Below, piece by piece: positions 37,302 through 45,316 of a stretch of DNA of 49,973 bases. Every line of letters begins with the position of its first letter. Positions within the stretch are counted from its first letter, which is position 1. Position numbers and translations under genes: made by a program. This stretch comes from Lachnospiraceae bacterium (GTDB taxonomy: Bacteria > Bacillota > Clostridia > Lachnospirales > Lachnospiraceae), in the NCBI GenBank assembly GCA_022781925.1, contig JALESO010000081.1:1-49973 (forward strand), given 5' to 3'. A model generated the notes under the pieces. It was not told where the DNA came from and made no database searches. It saw only the letters and a list, made by a program, of their open reading frames with translations.

Positions 37302-39542
37302 TTATTTTTTTACCCCACGGGTATCACGGTTCGCAATCCTCAGCCGATTCAGATGAACCGCCTTTTCTTTTACCATAATAATCTGTTCATTTTCATTATT
37401 CAGCTGCCATACAGCTGTCAACAGTTCCCCATCACCAAGTCGCATACCCCGGACACCAACTGCTCCTTTTTTCTTCTCCGGAACATCTTCGGTTGCAAAG
37501 CGCAGGAAATAGTTTTTCTGTGACTGCAGCACCAGTGTCATCTCCGGTTCTGCCACTGCCATGTACAGAATCTTATCTCCCTCCTGCAGTTTCGTTGCTG
37601 CGGTGGTTCGTTTTGACACATCAAATTCACTGCCTGCCACCTGCTTACACATGGATTGTTCTGTCACAAACAGCAGCTTCTTGTCCATAATATTTTCCAG
37701 TGCAGTGATGTATACAATATTTTCCATACTACTGTCATAGTTACTTATGTTGTCCACCGGAATTCCTTTGTCACGGAATTTTCCATACGGAATATCAGCA
37801 ACTTTTACCAGATGCATCTGTCCATTATCCGTAAACAGACAGATTTTTCCGTCGCTCATGCACGGAACGATCTGTTTATTTTCACTGTCTGCCGCTTCTT
37901 TGTTTCGCTCGTAAACGGAATTATCCACGGTTTTCACATAACCAAAGCGATCCATCAGCAATACAGCCGGAACTGCTTCTGCCTCTTTTTCTTTGTATAC
38001 AGCAGCTTTTCCGTTCTCAATCACCGTCAGGCGCGGATGGGAGAATTCTTTTTTCAGAGCTTTCAGCTCTTTGATGATCACTTTTGCCATTGTAGAACGG
38101 CTTCCAAGAATTTCCTGATACAGAGCAATGTTTTTCAGTGTTTCCTCATGCTCCGCCATCAATGCTTCGATTTCCAGCCCGATCAGCTTGTACAGACGCA
38201 TTTCCAGAATGGCTGTTGCCTGACGCTCGGAAAAATGAAGCATGGAAGCTGTTTTTTCAGAAAGTTTGGATTTGAATTTAATTCCTTCGGTTTCTCCGGT
38301 GATCAGACATTTTTTCGCCTGTTTGATATTTTTACTTCCACGCAGGATCTCGATGATCAGGTCAATGACGTCACAAGCCTTGATCAGACCTTCCTGAATC
38401 TCACACTTGTCCTGCTCTTTCTTCAACAATGTTGTATACTTACGGGTTGCAAGTTCATACTGGAACTGTACGTTGTGACGGATCACAGACACCAGCCCCA
38501 TGGTTTCCGGCTTTCCATCCGCTACTGCCAGCATGTTTACGCCAAAAGTATCTTCCAGTCGTGTCTTCTTATATAAAAGGTTGCACAGGTTCTGCGCATC
38601 GGCACCTTTTTTCAAATCGATAACAATGCGGATGCCTGCCTTGGAAGACTGGTTGGAAATATCCACGATATCAGATGTCTTTTTCGTTTCCACCAGACTG
38701 TATACATCATTCAGGAATTTTCCGATATTTGCACCGATCATGGTGTACGGAATCTCTGTGATAACAATGCGCTCTTTTCCGCCTTTTACCGGTTCGATCT
38801 CCACTTTCCCACGCAGCTTGATCTTGCCGTTTCCGGATTCATAAATGGACACCAGTTCATCTTTGTTGATGACGATGCCGCCGGTTGGAAAATCCGGTCC
38901 CGGAATGTACTCCATCATTTCTTCTGTGGTAATGTCCGGATTTTTCATGTAGGCGATCACGCCGTCAATGACTTCGCCCAAGTTATGCGGTGGGATGCTG
39001 GTGGCCATACCGACAGCGATTCCCTCGGCACCGTTGATCAGAATATTCGGTACTTTGACCGGAAGCACAGAAGGTTCTTTCTCTGTGGCATCAAAGTTCG
39101 GGATAAAATCAACCACATCTTTGTCCAAATCTGCCAGATATGCCTGCTGTGTGATTTTCTGCAAACGTGCCTCCGTATAACGCATTGCCGCAGCGCCATC
39201 ACCCTCGATGGAACCAAAGTTTCCATGTCCATCCACCAGCGGCATACCGTATTTGAAGTCCTGTGCCATCACGACCAGAGCTCCATAAATAGAACTGTCA
39301 CCATGGGGATGATATTTACCCATGGTATCGCCGACAATACGCGCACACTTACGATACGGGCGGTCATAGCGGATGCCCAGCTCGTGCATATCGTACAGAG
39401 TTCTGCGCTGTACCGGCTTTAATCCGTCCCGCACATCCGGCAGGGCACGGGCAATGATAACACTCATTGCATAGTCGATATATGATTTCTGCATAATCTC
39501 CGAATACTCCGTCCGGATGATCTGCTCTCTGTTTTCTGCCAT
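37302..39542 (-). CDS. parC: Type II topoisomerase subunit A (ParC-like)
   Basis: A 746-residue DNA-breaking subunit. The catalytic tyrosine is Y122 in AMRYTEARL, and the gate-helix region is KYHPHGDSSIYGALVVMAQ. The isoleucine-containing IPPHNLGEV and the beta-pinwheel C-terminus are present. The gyrase-specific GyrA box (QRRGGKG-like) is absent; that place reads SKRTTAATKLQ. This favours topoisomerase IV, a decatenase, over gyrase. Ser83 is kept but residue 87 (E. coli GyrA numbering) is Gly where Asp or Glu is usual. It follows parE by 135 bases. A lineage-specific second gyrase is the alternative. Confidence 0.88.
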   Translation of the reverse strand: MAENREQIIRTEYSEIMQKSYIDYAMSVIIARALPDVRDGLKPVQRRTLYDMHELGIRYDRPYRKCARIVGDTMGKYHPHGDSSIYGALVVMAQDFKYGMPLVDGHGNFGSIEGDGAAAMRYTEARLQKITQQAYLADLDKDVVDFIPNFDATEKEPSVLPVKVPNILINGAEGIAVGMATSIPPHNLGEVIDGVIAYMKNPDITTEEMMEYIPGPDFPTGGIVINKDELVSIYESGNGKIKLRGKVEIEPVKGGKERIVITEIPYTMIGANIGKFLNDVYSLVETKKTSDIVDISNQSSKAGIRIVIDLKKGADAQNLCNLLYKKTRLEDTFGVNMLAVADGKPETMGLVSVIRHNVQFQYELATRKYTTLLKKEQDKCEIQEGLIKACDVIDLIIEILRGSKNIKQAKKCLITGETEGIKFKSKLSEKTASMLHFSERQATAILEMRLYKLIGLEIEALMAEHEETLKNIALYQEILGSRSTMAKVIIKELKALKKEFSHPRLTVIENGKAAVYKEKEAEAVPAVLLMDRFGYVKTVDNSVYERNKEAADSENKQIVPCMSDGKICLFTDNGQMHLVKVADIPYGKFRDKGIPVDNISNYDSSMENIVYITALENIMDKKLLFVTEQSMCKQVAGSEFDVSKRTTAATKLQEGDKILYMAVAEPEMTLVLQSQKNYFLRFATEDVPEKKKGAVGVRGMRLGDGELLTAVWQLNNENEQIIMVKEKAVHLNRLRIANRDTRGVKK

Positions 39543-39566
39543 CTTTTTCTCCTACAATCATCATTC

Positions 39567-39622
39567 AGGGTTCGCCTGCGAATCCTGATCCAGATCAGAC
39601 AGATACTCATTTTCTGATCCGG
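39567..39622 (-). promoter_or_regulatory. Two hairpins in the parE-parC gap
   Basis: CAGGATTCGC pairs with GCGAACCCTG (2-base loop), next to CCGGATCAGA pairing with TCTGATCTGG (13-base loop). There is no T-tract. They could set the relative amounts of the two subunits by partial termination or RNA processing. Confidence 0.45.
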
Positions 39623-39677
39623 ATTTTTCTACTCTATTCGTTTATCGGATATTTGCAAAATCCGCTTCTATTATTTA

Positions 39678-41600
39678 TTAGATATCCAGTTCAGCATCGT
39701 TGGCATGTTCATAAATAAATGCTTTTCGTGGCGGCACATCGGTACCCATCAGCATTTCTGTCACATCCGATGCCATACGTCCATCCTCGATCTCGACCTT
39801 TTTCAGCATACGTGTCTCCGGATCCAGTGTAGTCTCCCAGAGCTGCTCCGCATCCATCTCGCCCAGACCTTTGTATCGCTGCAATGTAAAATTACCGGTG
39901 TGGGTTCTGCGGTAACGCTCCAGTGCCGCGTCGTCATAAAGATACTCTTCTTTTCCTTTGGATGGAATTACTTTATATAATGGCGGCATAGCAATGTATA
40001 CATGCCCCTCGAAAATCAGTTCCGGCATAAAACGGTAGAACAGAGTCAACAGCAACGTGGAAATATGCGCTCCGTCCACGTCGGCATCTGCCATGATGAC
40101 AATCTTGTCATACCGCAGCTTGGAAATATCAAAATCATTGCCGTATCCTTCGGAAAAACCGCATCCGAACGCATTGATCATAGTCTTAATCTCCGCGTTT
40201 GCCAGCACTTTGTCAATACTTGCTTTCTCAACGTTCAGAATCTTTCCACGAATCGGAAGGATCGCCTGAAAATTACGGTCACGGGCTGTTTTTGCCGAAC
40301 CACCGGCGGAATCTCCCTCAACGATGAAGATCTCACATTTGGAAGCATCCCTGCTCTCACAGTTTGCCAGTTTTCCGTTGGAATCAAAGGAAAATTTCTG
40401 CTTGGTCAGCAGGTTTGTCTTTGCTTTTTCCTCCGTCTTACGGATCTTCGCTGCTTTTTCCGCGCAGGAAAGCACTGTCTTTAACGTCTCCAGGTTTTTA
40501 TCAAAAAACAGCTGGATCTCATCGCCGGTAACTTTTGCAGTGATACGGGAAGCATCCTGGTTGTCCAGTTTTGTCTTGGTCTGACCTTCAAAACGCGGAT
40601 CCGGATGCTTGATGGAAATAACCGCTGTCATGCCGTTACGCACATCTGCGCCGGTGAAATTTGCATCCTTTTCCTTCAAAATTCCAAGCTGGCGGGCATA
40701 TTGATTCATCACCGTTGTAAAAATCGTCTTGAAACCGGTGATATGGGTACCGCCCTCCGCATTGTAAATATTGTTACAGAAGCCCAAGATATTTTCATGA
40801 AATTCATTCGTATACTGAAATGCGGCTTCCACGGTAATGCCTTCGCTCTCGCCTTTAAAATACACCACATCATGAAGCACCTCTGCTTTTTTATTCAGAT
40901 CACGGACAAATCCAATGATGCCTTCTTCCTCATGATAGACGATATGCTCCGGCTCCTCGCCCCGCAGATCCTCATAAATGATCGTCAGCTTCGGATTCAG
41001 ATACGCAGTCTCATGCAGACGGCTTTTTACCTCATCCTCTTTGAATCTTGTCTTTTCAAAAATCTCCGGATCCGGAAGAAAATTGATCTTCGTTCCTGTC
41101 TTTTTCGTCTTTCCGATCACCGGAAGCAGACCATCCACCAACGGCTCCACTGCCACACCGCGCTCGTAGCGGTCATGATGGATCGCGCCGTCCCGGCTGA
41201 TCTGCACATCCAGATAAGTAGACAGCGCATTTACAACGGAAGAACCGACCCCGTGCAGACCACCGCTTGTCTTGTATACAGAATCATCAAATTTTCCACC
41301 TGCATGCAGCGTCGAAAAAACAAGCCGCGCCGCCGGAACTCCTTTTTCATGCATTCCCACCGGAATACCACGGCCATTATCTTCTACGGTACAGGAACCA
41401 TCTGCCTCCAGTGTCACTTTGATCTCACTGCAGGCTCCTGCCAGATGCTCGTCCACCGCATTGTCCACGATCTCATAGATCAGATGGTTCAAGCCTTTGC
41501 GGGAAACACTTCCGATGTACATACCCGGACGCTTGCGGACCGCTTCGAGCCCTTCCAGAACGGAAATACTGCCCGCATCATATGTTACTTTATCTGCCAT
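39678..41600 (-). CDS. parE: Type II topoisomerase subunit B (ParE-like)
   Basis: A 640-residue ATPase subunit. The GHKL ATPase site is shown by YEIVDNAVDEHLAG, VEDNGRGIPVG and GGLHGVGSSVVNALS. A transducer domain follows, then the TOPRIM domain with VEGDSAGGSAKTARDR, ILPIRGKILNVEKA and DADVDGAHI, and the C-terminal RYKGLGEMDAEQLWETT. Gyrase GyrB shares these motifs; I call it ParE because its partner lacks the GyrA box and gene order is parE-parC. GAAAGGGTGAGAG precedes ATG. A LexA-like palindrome lies about 170 bases upstream. Confidence 0.88.
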   Translation of the reverse strand: MADKVTYDAGSISVLEGLEAVRKRPGMYIGSVSRKGLNHLIYEIVDNAVDEHLAGACSEIKVTLEADGSCTVEDNGRGIPVGMHEKGVPAARLVFSTLHAGGKFDDSVYKTSGGLHGVGSSVVNALSTYLDVQISRDGAIHHDRYERGVAVEPLVDGLLPVIGKTKKTGTKINFLPDPEIFEKTRFKEDEVKSRLHETAYLNPKLTIIYEDLRGEEPEHIVYHEEEGIIGFVRDLNKKAEVLHDVVYFKGESEGITVEAAFQYTNEFHENILGFCNNIYNAEGGTHITGFKTIFTTVMNQYARQLGILKEKDANFTGADVRNGMTAVISIKHPDPRFEGQTKTKLDNQDASRITAKVTGDEIQLFFDKNLETLKTVLSCAEKAAKIRKTEEKAKTNLLTKQKFSFDSNGKLANCESRDASKCEIFIVEGDSAGGSAKTARDRNFQAILPIRGKILNVEKASIDKVLANAEIKTMINAFGCGFSEGYGNDFDISKLRYDKIVIMADADVDGAHISTLLLTLFYRFMPELIFEGHVYIAMPPLYKVIPSKGKEEYLYDDAALERYRRTHTGNFTLQRYKGLGEMDAEQLWETTLDPETRMLKKVEIEDGRMASDVTEMLMGTDVPPRKAFIYEHANDAELDI

Positions 41601-41768
41601 TCTCTCACCCTTTCATACATCTACACCAAAAATTAACTGCCAAAATATCTTTTTCCATGCAACAGACTTCTGATCTGTGCTTTTGGAATTTTTCTCCTGG
41701 CAGCTAGCATTGTTTTTGCATTTTTTACTCTATTTTCCAATTTTTTCAAATATATATGTACCTGATAA

Positions 41769-41782
41769 TGAACATTTGTTCA
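41769..41782. promoter_or_regulatory. LexA/DinR-like palindrome upstream of parE
   Basis: TGAACATTTGTTCA fits the Gram-positive SOS core GAAC-N4-GTTC; the flanking bases are T/A rather than the consensus C/G. It lies between the DUF4349 terminator and parE. I could not place a clear promoter against it. Confidence 0.4.
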
Positions 41783-41803
41783 CTAAAGTTTTTTTATTTT
41801 ACC

Positions 41804-41834
41804 ATAAAAATGAGAATCCTGCAAGGCAGGATTC
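41804..41834 (-). terminator. Terminator of the DUF4349 lipoprotein gene
   Basis: On the minus strand GAATCCTGC pairs with GCAGGATTC around a 3-base loop, followed by TCATTTTTAT. It lies 30 bases after the stop. Confidence 0.8.
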
Positions 41835-41864
41835 CCATGCTTCTTATGTTATGTTCATTACCGT

Positions 41865-42905
41865 TTACGCTTTCTCAGAGTCCGATTCTTTATTTTCTGC
41901 TTTCCTGTGTTTTCTTTTGTGCAAAATCTTACGAACCACTATCACGATCACCACACAGATGACCACAACCGGAATGAGAATTGGCAGACCGCCCAGCAGT
42001 CCTACCAGGAAATCCTGAAATCCCTGTCCCATCCGGTACAGATTGTCGTTAAATCTGGAATGAACCCGATCACCAAACGTCTTTCCTGCCGCCAGGCTTT
42101 CCCGGTTCACTTCATACAGATCCAGATATATCGTACTGTAATTGATCTGGTTGTCGTATACACGCAGCTGTGATTCATAGCTTTCGATCTCGTAGCGGAC
42201 ATCTGTGATCTGAGACTGGATGGACAGGATATCTTTCATGGAATCTGCCTGTTCCATCATGGAAAATAATGCATCCAGCTCCTCACGCAGTGCTTTGATA
42301 TGTGTATCCATATCCGTGTACTGCAGCGTGACATCCTCCGTACTTTCTCCAAAGGACCGCACATTCGACGTATCCTTTAAGCCATTTACAAAATCATCCA
42401 ACTGCTCCGCCGGGATCCGCAGAACCAGATACGCATATCGTGTCTGATCCGTGCCATAACTTCCGCCGATATCAGAGTTTTCCACATAACCGCCGGTGCT
42501 TTCCGTCTTTGCCCGCACATCCGCCACCAGTGCATCAAATTCTGTGGTTTCCGCTGTCATATTTACCGTTTTGATCAGTTTCTGGGATACATCCGCAGCA
42601 ATTCCTTCCCCGTAGACACCATTCGCATCTGCTCCGGTGTCCTGTGCCTGTGTGCCCTCCGTCGCTGTCCCATCAGCTTCGACTGCATTTTCTGTACTGG
42701 ATGCTTCCTGTCCGCCGCTCCACGCTCCGCTGTCCACACTGTCCCTGACAATATCGAACGTCTGATTGGCACTGGTTTTCACCCCTGTACTGCTTCCACA
42801 TCCAATCACTCCCATACTCACAGCCAGCATACTTCCTGCCAGTAATACACAAAGGAGCCTTCTCCCCAAATCTGACGGTTTCCCTGTTTTTTTCTTTCCT
42901 CTCAT
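41865..42905 (-). CDS. DUF4349 domain lipoprotein
   Basis: A 346-residue exported protein. The lipoprotein signal is LLCVLLAGSMLAVSMGVIGC, with Cys as anchor. A Thr/Ala/Gly-rich linker follows, then the DUF4349 domain (KLIKTVNMTAETTEFDALVA, GGYVENSDIGG, YLVLRIPAEQLDDFVNGL) with a coiled coil (HIKALREELDALFSMMEQAD), and a C-terminal membrane helix (ILIPVVVICVVIVIVV) with a basic tail KILHKRKHRK. ATG 42905 is preceded by AGGAGAAGG. The family's function is unknown. Its position after an ECF sigma factor and a membrane partner suggests an envelope-stress output or sensor part. Confidence 0.88.
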   Translation of the reverse strand: MRGKKKTGKPSDLGRRLLCVLLAGSMLAVSMGVIGCGSSTGVKTSANQTFDIVRDSVDSGAWSGGQEASSTENAVEADGTATEGTQAQDTGADANGVYGEGIAADVSQKLIKTVNMTAETTEFDALVADVRAKTESTGGYVENSDIGGSYGTDQTRYAYLVLRIPAEQLDDFVNGLKDTSNVRSFGESTEDVTLQYTDMDTHIKALREELDALFSMMEQADSMKDILSIQSQITDVRYEIESYESQLRVYDNQINYSTIYLDLYEVNRESLAAGKTFGDRVHSRFNDNLYRMGQGFQDFLVGLLGGLPILIPVVVICVVIVIVVRKILHKRKHRKAENKESDSEKA

Positions 42906-43066
42906 AAGCCTTCTCCTCTCTACCTGTTTTTTATTATTCACCGCCTGTAACAAGTCCAAAAGACCCTCGGCTTTGCTGCGGGATGCACGTTTCTATAAGT
43001 CTACACTCTGTTTCGATCAGCGCAAAAGCATTGTTCACTGGACAATGTACGTCTTTCCGGATGCTT

Positions 43067-44032
43067 TTACGGAATATCAAATGTGATCTGCATCTGCTGC
43101 ACATACTGGCATCCGGCATCCGCATTTCCCACGGAAATATATTTTGTCAGACGATAGTGCCCTGTTTTCAGAGAGCCATAGACTGCCGACCAGTCCACAG
43201 ACCAGTCACACCCGTTCTGCTTCTGCCCCGGTTTCATCACATATGCGATGTCGTGATATGCAATGTCCGACTGTTTCTGGCATTCGCGCCAGCTGTCAGA
43301 AGCTGCATCATAAACTTCAATGCCTTCATAATCATCCCCAAAACGGATCTCTTCCTTGCCTGTATTTTCCAGTCGTACTTTCATAGTTGTCGGTGTCACT
43401 TCCAGCACAGTTACACTTACCGAAAGATCCAGCTGCTGCTTTTCATCGGCTTCCTGACCTGCTTCACCGGATACCTCCTGACTTTCCTGACGGCTTTGTG
43501 TGCTCTGATCCGTATCGACAGTTCCATCCACATCTCCCTGCGCCAGTGCTGTCTCTTTTGAACCTGCCCCGCCATCCAGATCTTTCCGGCTGCTTTCCGA
43601 TGCCGCTTCTGTGGTATCTGCATTTCCGGTAGTATCAGCCGTTCTGGCCGCACTTTTCTCAACCCCGTTCTGCCTGCTAAACAAACCACTCTGCCAGCCG
43701 ACCAGGCCGCCTCCTGCAATCACCACGCACACAATGCAGGCTGCTGCCACACGGCTCCAGTGCCGTCTCTGCGTTTTCTTTTTCTCCTGCTCTTCCGCAG
43801 CCCGTCCCTGTTTTAATACAAACTGCATCTTTTCAATAAATGACTTTGAAAATGCATGCTGCCCTTCCGTTTCGATTTTTTTCTCCGCCCGTTCTGCTTC
43901 CTCCTGCATACACTCTGCCAGGGCCTGCTTTAACACATCTTCTGCCGTCTGTTCTTCGCTTCTTTTTCGTTTACAATGCTCCGCTTTACTATATGCTGAT
44001 CTGTTTTCCGCTTCCCGATTTTTTCTGTTCAT
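43067..44032 (-). CDS. Single-span membrane protein, probable anti-sigma partner
   Basis: A 321-residue protein. The cytoplasmic N-terminus (residues 1-90) is highly charged and helical (EDVLKQALAECMQEEAERAE). One membrane helix follows (about 94-114, AAACIVCVVIAGGGLVGW), then a Ser/Thr/Asp-rich linker and a C-terminal Ig-like beta domain (VTVLEVTPTTMKVRLENTG, ending GHYRLTKYISVG). It lies 4 bases after the sigma gene, with GGAGGG inside the sigma coding end, so both are coexpressed. No zinc-binding anti-sigma motif (HxxxCxxC) is seen, so the anti-sigma role is inferred from position and topology only. Confidence 0.75.
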   Translation of the reverse strand: MNRKNREAENRSAYSKAEHCKRKRSEEQTAEDVLKQALAECMQEEAERAEKKIETEGQHAFSKSFIEKMQFVLKQGRAAEEQEKKKTQRRHWSRVAAACIVCVVIAGGGLVGWQSGLFSRQNGVEKSAARTADTTGNADTTEAASESSRKDLDGGAGSKETALAQGDVDGTVDTDQSTQSRQESQEVSGEAGQEADEKQQLDLSVSVTVLEVTPTTMKVRLENTGKEEIRFGDDYEGIEVYDAASDSWRECQKQSDIAYHDIAYVMKPGQKQNGCDWSVDWSAVYGSLKTGHYRLTKYISVGNADAGCQYVQQMQITFDIP

Positions 44033-44036
44033 CGCG

Positions 44037-44579
44037 TCATCCCTCCTCTCTCAGAAGATTCTGCAATTTTTTCCGCGCCCGGAAAATCCTCACATTTACA
44101 ACTTTGGACGTCACACCCAGCAGTTCTGCGATCTCCTGATCCGAAAGTTCATGCAGATATTTGTATTCAAATACGATCCGGTAAATCTCATCCAGCTGCC
44201 GGATTGCCTGCAAAATACGTTCATAATTTTCCTGCTTCAGATACTGATCCAGCAAATCTCCACCGGCAGCATCCGATTCCTGCGTCTGTGGCAGTTCTTC
44301 TATCTCTGAAATCCCCTGCGTTTTCCGCCACAGATCCGTGGCCTTATTTTTTACCGTCGTGGCAAGAAAATTCCGCGTTGCCGCCGACTCCACGCTGCCA
44401 ATCTTACTCATATGGCGGGTCAGCGCCAGAAACGTCTCCTGCACTGCATCCTCTGCCAGATGCTCATCCTGCAGCCGCTCCCGGGCCAGATACCACAGAA
44501 AATGCCGATATTTATGATAAAGCTGAACAAATTTAGACCGGTCTGCTTCGCTGTCCAGCATGGTTAAAAACAATAACAT
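44037..44579 (-). CDS. ECF-type RNA polymerase sigma factor
   Basis: A 180-residue sigma-70 family regulator with only regions 2 and 4. Region 2 is FVQLYHKYRHFLWYLARERL followed by AEDAVQETFLALTRH and NFLATTVKNKATDLWRK. Region 4 is LDEIYRIVFEYKYLHELSDQ followed by EIAELLGVTSKVVNVRIFRA. GGAGG is 7 bases before ATG 44579. It is first of a three-gene unit with a membrane partner and a DUF4349 lipoprotein; such factors usually respond to envelope signals and often drive their own operon. I see no obvious duplicated promoter of matching type. Confidence 0.9.
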   Translation of the reverse strand: MLLFLTMLDSEADRSKFVQLYHKYRHFLWYLARERLQDEHLAEDAVQETFLALTRHMSKIGSVESAATRNFLATTVKNKATDLWRKTQGISEIEELPQTQESDAAGGDLLDQYLKQENYERILQAIRQLDEIYRIVFEYKYLHELSDQEIAELLGVTSKVVNVRIFRARKKLQNLLREEG

Positions 44580-44716
44580 AACGTTTCCTCCCCGTTTTAC
44601 AGATATCCGTATAAAGCTAAAGCATGTTTTTTCTCTTTCTATATATAATAACGGAAAAAAGGAACCGTTTACTACAAGATTTTTTGATTCCGTAATAAAT
44701 TTCCTATAAAAGGACA

Positions 44717-44757
44717 GAAAAAGTACCCTGTCATCAGTAAACCAATGACAGGATACT
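44717..44757 (-). terminator. Terminator of the 45-kb small protein / adh transcript
   Basis: On the minus strand GTATCCTGTCAT pairs with ATGACAGGGTAC around 10 bases, followed by TTTTTC. It lies 30 bases after the stop. Confidence 0.88.
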
Positions 44758-44787
44758 CTAAAATCCGAATACTATATAACTTTATTT

Positions 44788-45293
44788 TTAAGAGATTTTG
44801 TATATAAGTTTAAGAAGCAGAAATATAGCGATCATCACTATTACAGCAAGTAAAATCAGCGTTCCGCATCCGGTGGAGCCACGCGATGATTTATTTTTTC
44901 TGCACTTTTTCCTTTGCTGCGAATATGTATACTGCCGCGATGTCTTTTTCGCCTCTGCTACTGAATACTTCTTCCCATTTTTCCGGGTTGCTTTCCGATA
45001 TAACGCAAGCGGATCCTTTGCAGACATTACCCTGGAATAAAAGCAATTATCCATTGTATATCACCGGACTTACACATATTTGCTTCCGTACATCCCGGTT
45101 CATGTACAATTTGATTTCTCACCCAGCGGTAATGTTTCAACTGCTTCAGGTCCTCATGCCAATTATTGACATAACGAGAACCCTGTGGGGTATTGGTCAT
45201 TTCATCAATATATAACGAGATACCATGATTATCACCGTATATCTCACTGCATAATTTTTCAAGCTTTTTGTAAGAATCAATAAAATTCATCAT
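44788..45293 (-). CDS. Small protein with Rx4H motif and C-terminal membrane helix, frameshifted (DUF6548-like)
   Basis: Two 88-residue reading frames overlap here. The first (45293-45027) ends DIQWIIAFIPG. The second (45054-44788) begins MDNCFYSRVMSAKDPLALYR. Adding one G at 45051-45052 joins them as DIQWDNCFYSRVMSAKDPLALYRKAT, which resembles a Lachnospiraceae family I recall as DUF6548, giving about 168 residues. The N-terminal part has YVNNWHEDLKQLKHYRWVRN followed by QIVHEPG, including R-N-x3-H, a motif also found in HEPN proteins. The tail is very basic (SQQRKKCRKNKSSRG) and ends in a membrane helix. Two separate proteins linked by TAATG is a less likely reading. Function unknown. Confidence 0.65.
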
Positions 45294-45316
45294 CTACTCC
45301 ACTCGTATTTCAGATT

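Noticed and set aside
45025..45029. TAATG stop-start overlap read as translational coupling of two small proteins
   Set aside because: The joined frame (IQWDNCFYSRVMSAKDPLALYR) looks like one continuous protein family, so the overlap is more likely a by-product of a lost base.
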